A program made the translations under genes and the position numbers. A stretch of 59,831 nucleotides of DNA from Vibrio splendidus 12E03. GTDB lineage: Bacteria; Pseudomonadota; Gammaproteobacteria; Enterobacterales; Vibrionaceae. Of this stretch, positions 41,019-52,048 are shown piece by piece; positions within the stretch are counted from its first letter, which is position 1; each line of letters opens with the position of its first letter. The DNA lies in NCBI RefSeq assembly GCF_000272105.2, contig NZ_AJZD02000207.1, forward strand, positions 4,029-63,859, written 5' to 3'. The notes beneath the pieces were generated by a model. The model was not told the DNA's origin. It saw nothing but the letters and a program-made list of their open reading frames with translations, and did not search any database.

Positions 41019-41029
41019 TGCCTAAAATT

Positions 41030-41130
41030 CGTCATTCCCTAGACTGACGAAGGAAGGAATAGGGAATCTCTTATTTACCTTTGACTCCATAGATTCCCAA
41101 CTCAGTCGTTCCTCCTTCTTGGGAATGACG
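41030..41130. repeat. Palindromic intergenic repeat, copy 1
   Basis: CGTCATTCCC (41030-41039) and GGGAATGACG (41121-41130) are perfect terminal inverted repeats; further inside, AGGGAATC and GATTCCCAA also face each other. About 100 bases, no coding potential. It looks like a miniature inverted-repeat element of the kind scattered between Vibrio genes. Confidence 0.75.
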
Positions 41131-41195
41131 AGAGTATGTGGCTTAGGGAAGGTGCTATCTCTTTGAGTTTTTTGTCTGCAGTGATTTGTATTACC

Positions 41196-41286
41196 CGTCA
41201 TTCTCGAGACCGACGGAGGAGGGAGTCGGGAATCTCATTGTGGATTTCGAATAACAATAATTCCCCGACTTATTGATTCCCTGACA
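41196..41286. repeat. Palindromic intergenic repeat, copy 2 (degenerate)
   Basis: The left 41 bases match the left arm of copy 1 at 34 positions (CGTCATTC, GACGGAGGA, GGGAATCTC among the blocks). The right arm (CCCCGACTT...GATTCCCTGAC) is shortened and imperfect. The two copies lie 65 bases apart. Confidence 0.65.
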
Positions 41287-41369
41287 CCACATATCTCGCA
41301 CCAATAAGCTCATTATGGTATATATGTGCCTTATTCTAGTTCCTTCTTTTTCAACCGGCGAAAGGTGTT

Positions 41370-41651
41370 ATGCGAATTTTTGCTTTAGTACTGCTCATAG
41401 TGTTTGGCTGGCTACAACACACACTGTGGCTCGGTAAAAATGGTATCTCTGATTACTACGGTGTGAACAACGAAATCCAAGTTCAACAGCAAGTAAATGA
41501 AAAGCTGCATATTCGAAATGCAGAAATGTTTGCTGAAATTGACGATCTACGCCAAGGCTTAGACGCGATAGAAGAACGCGCACGTCATGAACTTGGAATG
41601 GTCAAAGAAGGTGAAACGTTTTATCGCATCATTGGTGAGGAATCCCATTAA
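41370..41651 (+). CDS. ftsB: Cell division protein FtsB
   Basis: 93 aa. Bitopic membrane protein of the FtsQLB complex that triggers septal peptidoglycan synthesis. One membrane helix (about 2-20), then the conserved GKNGISDYY segment and a leucine-zipper coiled coil ([25 protein letters not shown], here split by eye). Start ATG 41370 after CGAAAGGTG. Its stop overlaps the ispD start by one base; the ftsB-ispD-ispF order is conserved. Confidence 0.94.
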   Translation: MRIFALVLLIVFGWLQHTLWLGKNGISDYYGVNNEIQVQQQVNEKLHIRNAEMFAEIDDLRQGLDAIEERARHELGMVKEGETFYRIIGEESH

Positions 41652-42352
41652 TGTCGACTCAACTTCAAAGCGTGATTGCCGTTGTACCTGCGGCGGGCGT
41701 CGGTAGCCGAATGAAGGCAGACCGCCCTAAGCAATATCTCAAGATTCACGGCAAAACAATTTTAGAGCACACCATTGAGAAATTACTGTCTCACCCACAA
41801 GTCGCTCAAATTGTCGTTGCGATCAGCGATGATGACCCATACTACCCTGATCTAGCACTCAACCTGAACCCGCAAGTGATCAGAGTGTCAGGCGGAAGCG
41901 AGCGAGCAGACTCTGTACTCTCTGCGCTAAACTATATCGCTGAGCAGCAGCTTAGTGATTGGGTAATGGTTCACGATGCGGCAAGGCCGTGTGTTCAGCT
42001 AAGTGATATCGACAAGCTAATTTCCGGTGCAATGAGCCATGATGTGGGCGCTATTTTAGCGGCTCCAGTGCGTGACACGATGAAGCGCGGTGCCCAAGGG
42101 CAGATTGAGCATACCGTTGAGCGTGCCGATTTATGGCATGCACTTACTCCACAAATGTTCAGAGCAAAGCCTCTGTGGAAGGTATTAAGTGAGGCGTTGC
42201 AACAAGGCGCTTCAATTACTGATGAAGCCTCAGCCTTTGAATGGAAAGGTTTATCGCCCGCTTTAGTGGCAGGGCGCTCAGATAATTTTAAGATTACTCA
42301 GCCTGAAGATTTAGCGCTTGCTGAGTTCTATTTAAGTCAGAATAAGGAATAA
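41651..42352 (+). CDS. ispD: MEP cytidylyltransferase IspD
   Basis: 233 aa. Attaches CMP to 2-C-methyl-D-erythritol 4-phosphate in isoprenoid synthesis. N-terminal nucleotide-binding motif [28 protein letters not shown] near residue 103; TDEASAFE and [11 protein letters not shown] towards the C-terminus. TAATG overlap at both ends with ftsB and ispF, so translation is coupled. Confidence 0.96.
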   Translation: MSTQLQSVIAVVPAAGVGSRMKADRPKQYLKIHGKTILEHTIEKLLSHPQVAQIVVAISDDDPYYPDLALNLNPQVIRVSGGSERADSVLSALNYIAEQQLSDWVMVHDAARPCVQLSDIDKLISGAMSHDVGAILAAPVRDTMKRGAQGQIEHTVERADLWHALTPQMFRAKPLWKVLSEALQQGASITDEASAFEWKGLSPALVAGRSDNFKITQPEDLALAEFYLSQNKE

Positions 42353-42834
42353 TGATGATTCGTATTGGCCATGGCTTTGATGTACATAAGTTTGGTGGTG
42401 AAGGCCCTGTAATTATTGGTGGTGTAAGCATCCCTTACGAGCAAGGTCTTATTGCCCACTCAGACGGTGATGTAGCCCTTCATGCGTTGTGTGACGCTCT
42501 ATTAGGTGCGATTGCTGCGGGTGATATTGGTCGTCATTTCCCTGATACCGATGACGAATGGAAAGGCGCGGATAGCCGTGAACTACTGAAAGATGTTTAC
42601 CGTCGAGTAAAAGAACAAGGTTACGTGATTGGTAATGCTGATATTACTATCATGGCGCAAGCTCCAAAGATGGCGCCTCATATAGACTCTATGTGCCAAG
42701 CTATTGCTCAAGACCTAGAAACCAGCATTAGCAATGTGAATGTAAAAGCGACGACCACAGAGCGTTTAGGTTTTACAGGTCGCAAAGAGGGCATCGCATG
42801 TGAAGCGGTGGTCCTAATTACTAAAAGTGCGTAA
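42352..42834 (+). CDS. ispF: MEcPP synthase IspF
   Basis: 160 aa. Cyclises the product of the IspE step to 2-C-methyl-D-erythritol 2,4-cyclodiphosphate. Zinc ligands Asp10 and His12 in [25 protein letters not shown] holds the third ligand; [11 protein letters not shown] is the C-terminal signature. ATG 42352 or 42355. One-base overlap with ispD. Confidence 0.96.
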   Translation: MMIRIGHGFDVHKFGGEGPVIIGGVSIPYEQGLIAHSDGDVALHALCDALLGAIAAGDIGRHFPDTDDEWKGADSRELLKDVYRRVKEQGYVIGNADITIMAQAPKMAPHIDSMCQAIAQDLETSISNVNVKATTTERLGFTGRKEGIACEAVVLITKSA

Positions 42835-42856
42835 GCACCAACACGAAAAGAACAGC

Positions 42857-43903
42857 ATGTCAGATATTTTATCTTCATTGGCTTATCTAAACGGTAAACC
42901 AACTGCGAAAGCAAAACTAAAAGCAAAAGCCGAACACTTTGTCGTTAATGAAGACTTGGGTTTTGAGTTTACTGGTGAAGGCGAGCACCTAATGGTTCGT
43001 ATTCGTAAAACTGGTGAAAACACGAGCTTCGTAGCAAACGAGCTGGCTAAAGCTTGCGGTGTTAAGTCGAAAGACGTGAGCTGGGCAGGTTTAAAAGACC
43101 GTCACGCGGTGACTGAGCAGTGGTTGAGTGTACACCTACCAAAAGGTGAGCCTGACTTTTCAGCTTTCTTAGCACAGTACCCAAGCATTGAGATCTTGGC
43201 GACAGCACGACACAACAAAAAGTTACGTCCGGGTGATTTAGTTGGCAACCAATTCGAGCTGACTTTGTCTGAAGTAACAGACTGTGATGATGTCGTAAAA
43301 CGTTTGGAAAAAGTCGCTCAAGTCGGTGTGCCAAATTACTTCGGTGCTCAGCGTTTTGGTAATGAAGGTAACAACTTATCTGAAGCTCGTCGTTGGGGCC
43401 GTGATAACGTTCGTACTCGTAACCAGAATAAGCGCAGCTTGTACCTTTCTGCGGCTCGCTCGTGGATTTACAACCTGATCCTGTCAGACCGTATTGAGCA
43501 AGATGCGTTTGCATCGGCATTGGTTGGCGATATTGTCATGAAAGACGGCGCTCAACTAGCGGTAACAGCGGACAATATCGAAGCAGTAAACCAAGACATC
43601 GCGAATGGATCTGCATTGGTTACTGTTGCTTTGGCTGGCGATAATACTTTGCCAACGACTGATGAGTCTCAAGCGTTAGAGCAAAAACATCTTGATTCTG
43701 AACCTGACCTAATGGCGCTGATTCGCGGTAACCGCATGCGTCATGACCGTCGTGAAGCATCGTTAAAACCAACCGATTTAACTTGGGAAGTGAACGAAGA
43801 TAATGTCACTCTTAAGTTCTCTCTAGACGCAGGTTGTTTCGCAACTGCTATCGTTCGAGAGTTGGTTGAAGAAGTACACGTAGAAAGAACCTACGAGCAA
43901 TAA
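42857..43903 (+). CDS. truD: tRNA pseudouridine-13 synthase TruD
   Basis: 348 aa from ATG 42857 (MSDILSSLAYLNG). A GTG at 42827 is in frame and overlaps ispF, but relatives start at the ATG. The catalytic Asp81 lies in GLKDRHAVTEQW, NYFGAQRFG follows, and GCFATAIVREL is the C-terminal motif. Isomerises U13 in tRNA-Glu. In the conserved ispF-truD-surE order. Confidence 0.95.
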   Translation: MSDILSSLAYLNGKPTAKAKLKAKAEHFVVNEDLGFEFTGEGEHLMVRIRKTGENTSFVANELAKACGVKSKDVSWAGLKDRHAVTEQWLSVHLPKGEPDFSAFLAQYPSIEILATARHNKKLRPGDLVGNQFELTLSEVTDCDDVVKRLEKVAQVGVPNYFGAQRFGNEGNNLSEARRWGRDNVRTRNQNKRSLYLSAARSWIYNLILSDRIEQDAFASALVGDIVMKDGAQLAVTADNIEAVNQDIANGSALVTVALAGDNTLPTTDESQALEQKHLDSEPDLMALIRGNRMRHDRREASLKPTDLTWEVNEDNVTLKFSLDAGCFATAIVRELVEEVHVERTYEQ

Positions 43904-43984
43904 CGATTCTGCTTGGAGCTGGGTCACTTGATATTGGAATTTAAGTGGCTTGGCTTAGCATGGGAACAAAAGAAAGGATACAAG

Positions 43985-44728
43985 ATGAAGATTTTACTCA
44001 GCAATGATGATGGTGTGCACGCTCAAGGTATTCATGAGCTGGCAAATGAGCTACGTGATCTTGCTGAAGTTATCATTGTTGCCCCTGACCGTAATCGCTC
44101 GGGTGCGTCAAATTCATTAACTTTAGAACAGCCTCTGCGTGTTCAAGAGATTGCTGAAAATACCTATTCGGTACAAGGAACACCGACCGACTGTGTGCAT
44201 TTTGCGTTAAACGAACTGCTAAAGAATGACATGCCTGATCTGGTATTAACGGGCATTAATCACGGTGCTAACCTGGGTGATGACGTGCTTTATTCCGGCA
44301 CGGTGGCAGCAGCAATGGAAGGGCATTTTCTAGGTGTTCAATCGGTAGCGTTTTCTCTGGTGGGAAAAAAACATTTTAAGACAGCGGCAGCGATTGCTCG
44401 TCGTATTGTCGAACAACATTTAGCAAACCCAATCCCGACCAATCGCTTGTTGAACGTGAACGTTCCTGATTTAGCCTTAGAACAACTGTCTGGTACTCAG
44501 GTGACACGCCTAGGTGCTCGTCATCACGCTGAAGATATGATCAAGCAAAAAGACCCGCGTGGTCACGATATCTATTGGCTCGGCCCTCCGGGCAAAGAGC
44601 AAGATGCCGGTGAAGGCACCGATTTTTACGCGATTGAGCATGGCTTTGTGTCGGTAACACCGTTGCAGGTTGATCTGACGGCGCATGAGTCGTTGGGCGC
44701 GATGGCAACATGGTTAGGGGGGAAGTAA
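43985..44728 (+). CDS. surE: 5'/3'-nucleotidase SurE
   Basis: 247 aa. Metal-dependent phosphatase of nucleoside monophosphates, linked to stationary-phase survival. The metal-binding [10 protein letters not shown] is at residues 4-13; [11 protein letters not shown] and [21 protein letters not shown] are present. ATG 43985 follows AAAGGATACAAG; a longer frame from 43913 is not supported. Stop and the pcm GTG are adjacent. Confidence 0.96.
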   Translation: MKILLSNDDGVHAQGIHELANELRDLAEVIIVAPDRNRSGASNSLTLEQPLRVQEIAENTYSVQGTPTDCVHFALNELLKNDMPDLVLTGINHGANLGDDVLYSGTVAAAMEGHFLGVQSVAFSLVGKKHFKTAAAIARRIVEQHLANPIPTNRLLNVNVPDLALEQLSGTQVTRLGARHHAEDMIKQKDPRGHDIYWLGPPGKEQDAGEGTDFYAIEHGFVSVTPLQVDLTAHESLGAMATWLGGK

Positions 44729-45355
44729 GTGAGTAATCCGCAAGCTGAGCGTTTAATTACTTTTCTGATTGAAAATGGCATCCGAGATCAAAAGGTTCTT
44801 GATGCTATTTACCAACTGCCGAGAGAGAGCTTTTTATCACAGGCGATGTACCATCAAGCTTATGACAATAATGCGCTGCCGATCGGACAGGGTCAGACAA
44901 TCTCCCAACCATACATTGTTGCCAAAATGACAGAGCTGCTTGAGTTACAACAAGATAGCCGCGTTTTGGAGATTGGAACGGGTTCTGGCTACCAAACCGC
45001 GGTATTGGCTCAGCTTGTTGATCATGTCTATTCGGTTGAAAGAATAAAGTCGCTACAATGGGATGCTAAACGCAGGTTGAAGCAACTCGATTTCTACAAT
45101 ATTTCAACTAAGCACGGTGATGGTTGGCAAGGGTGGTCTTCAAAGGCGCCTTTTGATGCGATTATTGTTACCGCTGCTGCAGAGTCGATTCCTCAAGCGC
45201 TTCTGCAACAGCTGAAAGATGGTGGTCGTTTACTGATTCCTGTAGGGGATGATGAACAACAACTGTTGAAGATCGTTCGTCACGGCGATGAATTTTTATC
45301 GAGTGTTATCGAAATGGTGAGATTTGTACCTCTTGTTCCTGGTGAACTAGCTTAA
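44729..45355 (+). CDS. pcm: L-isoaspartate O-methyltransferase
   Basis: 208 aa. Methylates isoaspartyl residues of damaged proteins using SAM, starting their repair. The SAM motif [17 protein letters not shown] is near residue 74, the DAIIVTAAA segment near 145, and LIPVG after it. Start GTG 44729 directly follows the surE stop. A weak GGGGGGAAG-type site precedes it. Confidence 0.96.
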   Translation: MSNPQAERLITFLIENGIRDQKVLDAIYQLPRESFLSQAMYHQAYDNNALPIGQGQTISQPYIVAKMTELLELQQDSRVLEIGTGSGYQTAVLAQLVDHVYSVERIKSLQWDAKRRLKQLDFYNISTKHGDGWQGWSSKAPFDAIIVTAAAESIPQALLQQLKDGGRLLIPVGDDEQQLLKIVRHGDEFLSSVIEMVRFVPLVPGELA

Positions 45356-45390
45356 TAACAAGACTATTGGTGTAGGTGGATAGAGAGTCG

Positions 45391-46305
45391 ATGCGTTCGA
45401 AGTTGTTTAAAGGAAGTACTTTACTGCTTAGCTGTGCCCTTGTTGGGTGTGCAGCAAATTCGCCTGCGCCCGTTTCAAACCTAAACAAGAATTACTCATC
45501 GATTGATCGTGGTAGTTATCGTGGCAGTTACTATGAAGTTAAAAAAGGCGACACCCTTTACTTCATTGCTTATGTCACCAATAAAGACGTTAAAGACCTC
45601 ATCGGTTATAACAAGTTGTCTGCTCCTTACACTATCCACCCAGGGCAGAAGCTTAAGTTATGGCGTCCTAGCTACAACGCGCCAGCGTATGGTAAGTCAA
45701 CGGTAGCGGCAGCAGCAGTTGCTGCGCCTGTCGCCGCATCCACAACGTCATCTACGGCAAGTAAACCAAAAACCACACCACAAAAGAGTAAAAACTCTAA
45801 ACCGGCTCCAGCTCAAACTACCACCAAAGTGGTGAAAAAAGATCCACCAAAGAAGGTTGAACAATCCAAATCAAAGGAGTATGTTGGTTCTAAAGGTAAA
45901 CAGAATGTTACACCGTCCACCAAACCAACAAGTGATAAAGTATCCAAATGGTTATGGCCAACTAAAGGGAGAGTAATCAAGAATTTCTCTGTAGGCGAAC
46001 AAGGAAATAAAGGCATAGACATAGCAGGACAGCGAGGTCAGCCAATAGTATCTACTGCAGGGGGAACGGTTGTTTATTCGGGTAATGCACTACGAGGCTA
46101 CGGCAATCTAGTGATTGTGAAGCACAATGATAATTACTTAAGTGCATACGCGCATAACGACCGACTATTAGTATCTGAAGGGCAAAGTGTGAAACCAGGG
46201 CAGAAGATTGCAACAATGGGAAGTTCTGGAGCCAGCAGTGTTAGGCTGCACTTTGAGATTCGTTACCAAGGTAAATCCGTTAATCCAAAACGATATTTAC
46301 CTTAA
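45391..46305 (+). CDS. nlpD: Lipoprotein NlpD, amidase activator
   Basis: 304 aa from ATG 45391. Lipobox LVGC near residue 19 anchors it to the outer membrane. A LysM peptidoglycan-binding domain follows (YEVKKGDTLYFIAYVTN to HPGQKLKLW), then a low-complexity Ala/Thr/Lys linker and a LytM (M23) domain. The LytM zinc motifs are degenerate: KGIDI lacks the first His and LHFEI replaces HxH, so it should activate AmiC rather than cut peptidoglycan. In E. coli the main rpoS promoter lies within nlpD. Confidence 0.95.
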   Translation: MRSKLFKGSTLLLSCALVGCAANSPAPVSNLNKNYSSIDRGSYRGSYYEVKKGDTLYFIAYVTNKDVKDLIGYNKLSAPYTIHPGQKLKLWRPSYNAPAYGKSTVAAAAVAAPVAASTTSSTASKPKTTPQKSKNSKPAPAQTTTKVVKKDPPKKVEQSKSKEYVGSKGKQNVTPSTKPTSDKVSKWLWPTKGRVIKNFSVGEQGNKGIDIAGQRGQPIVSTAGGTVVYSGNALRGYGNLVIVKHNDNYLSAYAHNDRLLVSEGQSVKPGQKIATMGSSGASSVRLHFEIRYQGKSVNPKRYLP

Positions 46306-46403
46306 ATACAATATGCAAAAATTACGTATTGTATGGAGTGACATAGTCATTTAGCGACATATGAAGTTGTAATGTCATGCTAATTTCGCCAGGGGGAGGC
46401 GTT

Positions 46404-47384
46404 ATGAGTATAAGCAATGCAGTAACCAAAGAAGAGTTCGATCTTGACCAAGCAACCACGGAACCGGAAGCTCTTGGAAAAGCAAAACGAACAGTCACTA
46501 AGAAAACCGAAGCAAAAGAAGAAGTTGAAGTTACGTCTAAAAGTTTAGATGCCACTCAACTCTACTTAGGCGAAATCGGTTTCTCACCACTACTAACCGC
46601 TGAAGAAGAAGTGCTATACGCACGTCGAGCTCTACGCGGTGATGAAGCAGCACGTAAACGCATGATCGAAAGTAACCTGCGTTTGGTGGTAAAAATTTCA
46701 CGTCGTTATAGCAACCGCGGCCTTGCACTTCTCGATCTAATCGAAGAAGGCAACCTAGGTTTAATTCGCGCCGTAGAGAAGTTTGATCCAGAGCGTGGCT
46801 TCCGCTTCTCAACTTACGCGACATGGTGGATTCGTCAAACCATTGAACGTGCGTTAATGAATCAGACTCGCACTATCCGTTTGCCAATCCATGTTGTGAA
46901 AGAGCTGAACATCTATCTGCGTACCGCAAGAGAGCTATCACAAAAACTTGATCATGAACCAACGGCGGAAGAAATTGCTTCTAAGCTAGATAAGCCTGTT
47001 GGTGATGTGAGTAAGATGCTTCGTCTAAACGAACGAGTGAGCTCTGTTGATACGCCAATTGGTGGTGACGGTGAGAAAGCACTGTTGGATATTATTCCAG
47101 ACATCAACAATTCAGATCCTGAGGTTTCAACTCAAGATAGCGATATCAAGAACTCACTGATATTCTGGCTTGATGAACTGAATCCGAAGCAGAAAGAAGT
47201 GCTTGCACGTCGATTTGGACTACTAGGCTATGAACCGTCAACGCTAGAAGAAGTTGGCCGTGAAATCAGCCTGACTCGTGAGCGAGTTCGTCAAATCCAA
47301 GTTGAAGGTCTTCGCCGTCTACGTGAGATTCTGATCAAGCAAGGTCTGAACATGGAAAACCTGTTCAACGTAGAAAACGACTAA
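46404..47384 (+). CDS. rpoS: RNA polymerase sigma factor RpoS
   Basis: 326 aa. Stationary-phase and general stress sigma factor. Start ATG 46404 after a very strong site, GGGGGAGG; earlier ATGs in frame are not preferred. Region 1.2/2 ([27 protein letters not shown], then [10 protein letters not shown], and [16 protein letters not shown]) and region 4 ([28 protein letters not shown]) are all intact. Followed by a terminator shared with mutS. Confidence 0.97.
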   Translation: MSISNAVTKEEFDLDQATTEPEALGKAKRTVTKKTEAKEEVEVTSKSLDATQLYLGEIGFSPLLTAEEEVLYARRALRGDEAARKRMIESNLRLVVKISRRYSNRGLALLDLIEEGNLGLIRAVEKFDPERGFRFSTYATWWIRQTIERALMNQTRTIRLPIHVVKELNIYLRTARELSQKLDHEPTAEEIASKLDKPVGDVSKMLRLNERVSSVDTPIGGDGEKALLDIIPDINNSDPEVSTQDSDIKNSLIFWLDELNPKQKEVLARRFGLLGYEPSTLEEVGREISLTRERVRQIQVEGLRRLREILIKQGLNMENLFNVEND

Positions 47385-47419
47385 TTGAACGGATGATGCT
47401 TCTCTAAATAGAAGACAAA

Positions 47420-47453
47420 TAAAAACGCTGACTTTAAGTCAGCGTTTTTTTGT
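47420..47453 (+). terminator. Bidirectional terminator between rpoS and mutS
   Basis: AAAAACGCTGACTT and AAGTCAGCGTTTTT arms with long A- and T-runs on both sides. Confidence 0.93.
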
Positions 47454-47524
47454 TTGTGGCTTTGGTATTTCATGCCGTCTAATGAAAATAGCAGTACGGC
47501 CATAACAAGCTACTTGGTAAGAAA

Positions 47525-50086
47525 CTAAAGCAGCTTCTTCAAGCGGTAAAGTTCTTCTAATGCTTGGCGAGGAGTTAGATCATCAGGATCAACATTCGCT
47601 AGTGCTTGCTCCACTTCACTCGGTTCAGGGATCAGGCTAAGTTGGTTCGCGATATCAACACCACTTGGCTTCGATGTCGGAGACTCAATACTCAATGCCT
47701 CGAGCTGTGTTAGCTTCGCGCGAGCGTTCTTGATCACTGCTTTTGGTACACCCGCTAACCCTGCAACTGCTAGGCCGTAAGATTTACTTGCCGCGCCTTC
47801 TTGAACTGCGTGCATAAAGGCAATGCTGTCGCCGTGTTCTACTGCGTCTAAGTGGACGTTGGCCAGCGTTGGAAGTTGGTTCGGCAGTTCAGTTAGCTCA
47901 AAATAGTGCGTTGCAAACAGAGTCATCGCATTGATCTGATTCGCTAGCCATTCCGCGCTTGCCCACGCCAGTGATAGACCATCGTAAGTACTGGTACCAC
48001 GGCCGATTTCGTCCATTAGCACAAGGCTATTTGGTGTCGCGTTGTGCAGAATGTTTGCGGTTTCTGTCATCTCAACCATGAAGGTTGAACGACCCGAAGC
48101 CAAATCATCGGATGCGCCAATACGAGTAAAGATACGGTCGATAGAACCAATCGTCGCGCTTTCTGCTGGAACATAACAACCGATATGAGCCATCAGCGCA
48201 ATGAGTGCGGTCTGACGCATGTAGGTCGACTTACCACCCATGTTTGGGCCTGTAATGATCAGCATCTTACGTTGATCGTTGAGGTCGATAGGGTTAGCAA
48301 TAAAGGGTTCGTCCATCACTTGTTCAACTACGGGGTGACGACCCGCCTGAATTTGTACACCAGCAGACTCTGTCATGGTTGGACGACAGTAATCAAGGGT
48401 GTCTGCACGTTCAGCTAAGTTCTGTAGAACATCAAGCTGAGATACTGAAGAGGCGATATTTTGTAGGCGCTCTAGATACGGCAGTAGTAAGTCAAACAAC
48501 TCTTCCCACAGCTGTTTCTCGATAGCGAGTGCTTTCGACTTAGAGTTAAGTACTTTGTCTTCGTGCTCTTTTAGCTCAGGAATGATGTAACGCTCAGCAT
48601 TTTTCAGCGTTTGACGACGAACATAGTGTGGCGGCACAAGATGGCTTTGCCCACGGCTTACTTGAATGAAGAAACCATGTACGTTGTTGTAGCCAACTTT
48701 TAGCGTGTCGATGCCATGACGTTCACGCTCTTCTTGCTCAAGCTTATCAAGAAACTCGGTTGCGCCTGCTGCAAGGTCGCGCCATTCGTCTAACTCGGCA
48801 TTGTAGCCTTCTGCAATCACACCACCGTCACGGATAACGACCGGTGGGTTCTCTTTGATTGCACGCTCAAGCAGCTCAGAAACCTCATCCACAGGAGAAG
48901 CATATTGAGCAAGTTGAGTTAGGTATGGGTGCTTCAGTTGCGTCAGTGTTTCAGCAAGCTCTGGCAAATATTCCATTGCTTGGCGAAGACGCGCCATATC
49001 ACGTGGACGAGCAGAGCGAAGTGCTAACCGAGCAAGAATACGTTCAATATCACCAATCTGCTTTAAGGTTGGCTGTAGCTCTGTGAATAGAGCCAAATCT
49101 TTCATTTCACCAATCGCATCTAGGCGCTGATCGAGTGCAGAGATATTGCGCATTGGTTGATGTAACCAGCGCTTAAGCATACGGCTACCCATTGCTGTCG
49201 CAGTGTGATCAAGTACTTCGGCAAGGGTGTTATCAGTACCACCACCAAGATTTTGCGTGATCTCTAGATTGCGTCGAGTCGCAGCATCAAGGATCACCGA
49301 GTGATCTTGCTTATCCATCGTCAAAGAACGGATATGTGGAAGGGCAGTACGTTGGGTATCTTTCACATATTGGATCAAACAACCAGCCGCACATAGACCC
49401 AGTTTCGCGCTTTCTACGCCAAAGCCAACCAGATCGCGAGTACCAAACTGCTTATTCAATTGCTGCTTAGCGGTGTCTAATTCAAATTCCCATATAGGGC
49501 GGCGGCGGTTGCCATTACGGCTTGCCATTAGATTGACTGGCTCGAAATCTTCAGGGAACAGTAGCTCACGAGGCGAGGTTCTCTGCAGTTCTGCGGCCAT
49601 TGCTTCTTCGGTTTCTGGCTCACAAAGTTGGAATCGACCGGAGGTAATATCCAATGTCGCGTAACCAAACTTACCGTTGTGATGGTAGATGGCAGCAATC
49701 AGGTTATCAACGCGCTCAGAAAGTAATGCCTCATCGGTCACGGTACCGGGTGTAACGATACGTACAACAGCTCGCTCAACAGGGCCTTTTGAAGTTGCTG
49801 GATTACCAATCTGTTCACAAATTGCTACGGATTCACCAAGTTGCACTAACTTTGCAAGGTACCCTTCAACGGCATGGTAAGGAACACCCGCCATAGGAAT
49901 AGGTTCACCGTTTGATGAACCGCGTTTAGTCAGTGAAATATCGAGGAGTTGAGAAGCTTTTTTAGCATCATCGTAGAAAAGCTCGTAGAAATCGCCCATG
50001 CGGTAGAACAGCAGAATTTCTGGGTTTTCTGCTTTCAGTTTTAGGTACTGCTGCATCATAGGAGTATGTTTTTGATCGGCTTTCAC
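47525..50086 (-). CDS. mutS: DNA mismatch repair protein MutS
   Basis: 853 aa, as in E. coli. Mismatch-binding domain with the Phe-X-Glu motif in [12 protein letters not shown] (about 31-42); ATPase with Walker [10 protein letters not shown] and [13 protein letters not shown]-terminal dimerisation tail. The start is GTG 50086 ([14 protein letters not shown]), with a weak AAGAAG site. It recognises mismatches and recruits MutL. Convergent with rpoS and divergent from pncC/recA, so the order recA-pncC-mutS is as in many gamma-proteobacteria. Confidence 0.96.
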   Translation of the reverse strand: MKADQKHTPMMQQYLKLKAENPEILLFYRMGDFYELFYDDAKKASQLLDISLTKRGSSNGEPIPMAGVPYHAVEGYLAKLVQLGESVAICEQIGNPATSKGPVERAVVRIVTPGTVTDEALLSERVDNLIAAIYHHNGKFGYATLDITSGRFQLCEPETEEAMAAELQRTSPRELLFPEDFEPVNLMASRNGNRRRPIWEFELDTAKQQLNKQFGTRDLVGFGVESAKLGLCAAGCLIQYVKDTQRTALPHIRSLTMDKQDHSVILDAATRRNLEITQNLGGGTDNTLAEVLDHTATAMGSRMLKRWLHQPMRNISALDQRLDAIGEMKDLALFTELQPTLKQIGDIERILARLALRSARPRDMARLRQAMEYLPELAETLTQLKHPYLTQLAQYASPVDEVSELLERAIKENPPVVIRDGGVIAEGYNAELDEWRDLAAGATEFLDKLEQEERERHGIDTLKVGYNNVHGFFIQVSRGQSHLVPPHYVRRQTLKNAERYIIPELKEHEDKVLNSKSKALAIEKQLWEELFDLLLPYLERLQNIASSVSQLDVLQNLAERADTLDYCRPTMTESAGVQIQAGRHPVVEQVMDEPFIANPIDLNDQRKMLIITGPNMGGKSTYMRQTALIALMAHIGCYVPAESATIGSIDRIFTRIGASDDLASGRSTFMVEMTETANILHNATPNSLVLMDEIGRGTSTYDGLSLAWASAEWLANQINAMTLFATHYFELTELPNQLPTLANVHLDAVEHGDSIAFMHAVQEGAASKSYGLAVAGLAGVPKAVIKNARAKLTQLEALSIESPTSKPSGVDIANQLSLIPEPSEVEQALANVDPDDLTPRQALEELYRLKKLL

Positions 50087-50207
50087 AGTTAACTTCTTTC
50101 GTTTATTTCTATTGCGGCTTAGGATACGTGAAAGCGTTTCGTGCGAAAAGCGGCTGATGCGAAAAGATGCGAATCCAAATGATATGACAGTAAATAAAGG
50201 GAAGCTG

Positions 50208-50705
50208 ATGATGCAGATGACTCAAGACCTTAGTGAACAGCTCGGACATTTACTCGCTAAACACAAACACGTGTTAGTGACGGCTGAATCTTGCACTGGC
50301 GGCGGTGTAGCAACAGCTGTCACCGATATTGCGGGCAGCTCTGGGTGGTTTGATCGCGCTTTTGTTACGTACAGCAATGAAGCCAAACAAGAGATGATAG
50401 GTGTACAACTTAAAACCTTAATTGAGTTCGGCGCTGTGAGTGAGCCTGTCGTAATAGAAATGGCGAGCGGGGCATTGCAACATTCAAACGGGACTATCTC
50501 TGTATCAATCAGTGGTATTGCTGGCCCAGGCGGCGCGACCAAAGATAAGCCTGTTGGTACAGTATGCTTCGCGTGGAAAGCGCTAAATGGCTGGGATAAA
50601 GTAGAAACGCATGTATTTACAGGCGACAGATCACAAGTACGCCAACAAGCCACGCACCATGCCCTGCAAGTTATTTATGATTACCTATCAATGGAAGGTA
50701 AGTAA
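50208..50705 (+). CDS. pncC: Nicotinamide-nucleotide amidase PncC (CinA C-terminal type)
   Basis: 165 aa from ATG 50208, preceded by AAGGGA; ATGs at 50211 and 50217 are alternatives and the frame opens back to 50112. It lacks the N-terminal MoCo-like domain of full CinA. Motifs: [10 protein letters not shown] near 30 (catalytic Ser), [17 protein letters not shown], and [17 protein letters not shown]. It deamidates NMN to nicotinate mononucleotide in NAD recycling. Upstream of recA, as in E. coli. Confidence 0.92.
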   Translation: MMQMTQDLSEQLGHLLAKHKHVLVTAESCTGGGVATAVTDIAGSSGWFDRAFVTYSNEAKQEMIGVQLKTLIEFGAVSEPVVIEMASGALQHSNGTISVSISGIAGPGGATKDKPVGTVCFAWKALNGWDKVETHVFTGDRSQVRQQATHHALQVIYDYLSMEGK

Positions 50706-50734
50706 CATTTGTACAAATTATTTTCATACAGGTA

Positions 50735-50762
50735 TAGACACTGTATGAATCAACAGTATAAT
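50735..50762 (+). promoter_or_regulatory. recA promoter
   Basis: TAGACA (50735-50740), a 16-base spacer and a perfect TATAAT (50757-50762). The spacer is exactly the LexA box, so LexA binding would block it. The leader to the recA ATG is about 75 bases. Confidence 0.85.
50741..50756 (+). promoter_or_regulatory. LexA (SOS) box of recA
   Basis: CTGTATGAATCAACAG: the CTGT-N8-ACAG consensus is met in full. It lies between the -35 and -10 of recA, consistent with SOS control. Confidence 0.93.
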
Positions 50763-50844
50763 GAAAGCCAATTAGTCACCCCTATGTGGGTTAGAAATAG
50801 ATTCTAGATCGCTTGTTGAGACAACCGATTATGTGGAGATAGAA

Positions 50845-51885
50845 ATGGACGAGAATAAACAAAAAGCGTTAGCCGCAGCCCTTGGTCAGATTGAAAAGCA
50901 ATTTGGTAAAGGTTCTATCATGCGTCTTGGTGATAACCGCACAATGGACGTAGAAACTATTTCTACAGGTTCTCTATCTCTAGATATCGCACTAGGTGCT
51001 GGTGGCCTACCGATGGGACGTATCGTAGAAGTTTACGGTCCTGAATCATCAGGTAAAACAACGCTAACGCTTGAGCTTATTGCTGCAGCACAGAAAGTGG
51101 GCAAAACGTGTGCATTCGTTGATGCGGAGCACGCACTAGACCCTATCTATGCTCAAAAGCTTGGTGTTGATATCGATGCACTTCTTGTTTCTCAACCAGA
51201 TACGGGTGAGCAAGCGCTTGAAATCTGTGATGCACTGGCTCGTTCAGGTGCAATCGACGTTCTTGTTATTGACTCAGTAGCAGCACTAACACCAAAAGCA
51301 GAAATCGAAGGCGAAATGGGCGATAGCCACATGGGTCTTCAGGCTCGTATGCTTTCTCAAGCAATGCGTAAGCTGACGGGTAACCTTAAGCAGTCTAACT
51401 GTATGGCTATCTTCATTAACCAAATTCGTATGAAGATTGGTGTGATGTTCGGTAACCCAGAAACAACAACAGGTGGTAACGCACTTAAGTTCTACGCATC
51501 TGTTCGTCTTGATATTCGCCGTACTGGTGCGATTAAAGATGGTGATGAAGTTGTTGGTAACGAAACTCGTATCAAGGTTGTTAAGAACAAGATTGCAGCA
51601 CCATTTAAACAAGCTGAAACTCAAATCCTTTACGGTAAAGGCTTTAACCGCGAAGGTGAGCTTATCGACTTAGGTGTTAAGAATAAGCTAGTAGAAAAAG
51701 CGGGCGCTTGGTACAGCTACAAAGGCGATAAGATCGGCCAAGGTAAAGCTAACGCTGGTAAATACCTACGTGAAAACCCAGAAGTTGCTCTAGAGATCGA
51801 TACTAAACTTCGTGACTTGCTACTGACTCCTGCTGTTTTAGAAGAGAAAGAAGCAGAGAAAGAAGAAGAGAACGAAGAGTTTTAA
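50845..51885 (+). CDS. recA: Recombinase RecA
   Basis: 346 aa from ATG 50845 ([14 protein letters not shown]), twelve bases downstream of the in-frame ATG 50833 and after GGAGAT. Walker [10 protein letters not shown] (67-75), [17 protein letters not shown], loop L2 region ([20 protein letters not shown]) and an acidic C-terminal tail are all present. Filament-forming strand-exchange protein and co-protease for LexA. SOS box and promoter listed separately. Confidence 0.98.
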   Translation: MDENKQKALAAALGQIEKQFGKGSIMRLGDNRTMDVETISTGSLSLDIALGAGGLPMGRIVEVYGPESSGKTTLTLELIAAAQKVGKTCAFVDAEHALDPIYAQKLGVDIDALLVSQPDTGEQALEICDALARSGAIDVLVIDSVAALTPKAEIEGEMGDSHMGLQARMLSQAMRKLTGNLKQSNCMAIFINQIRMKIGVMFGNPETTTGGNALKFYASVRLDIRRTGAIKDGDEVVGNETRIKVVKNKIAAPFKQAETQILYGKGFNREGELIDLGVKNKLVEKAGAWYSYKGDKIGQGKANAGKYLRENPEVALEIDTKLRDLLLTPAVLEEKEAEKEEENEEF

Positions 51886-51913
51886 TCTAAATCGTTACTC
51901 TTAGCTAAGAACT

Positions 51914-51946
51914 TGAAGCCTCGCATTGTATGCGGGGCTTTTTTAT
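51914..51946 (+). terminator. Terminator after recA
   Basis: AAGCCTCGCAT and ATGCGGGGCTT arms (one G-U pair) around a TGT loop, then T6. It may be read by recA and is followed by the convergent ToxR-like gene. Confidence 0.88.
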
Positions 51947-52048
51947 TGGCAGACACATTCACCGCACTTCCTCTGTTTCTCATTTCGGCGTTCGCTATCT
52001 GCAACCCCCTCAAAGCTAAGCCACTGATTTTTTGAGCGACAAGATCAC

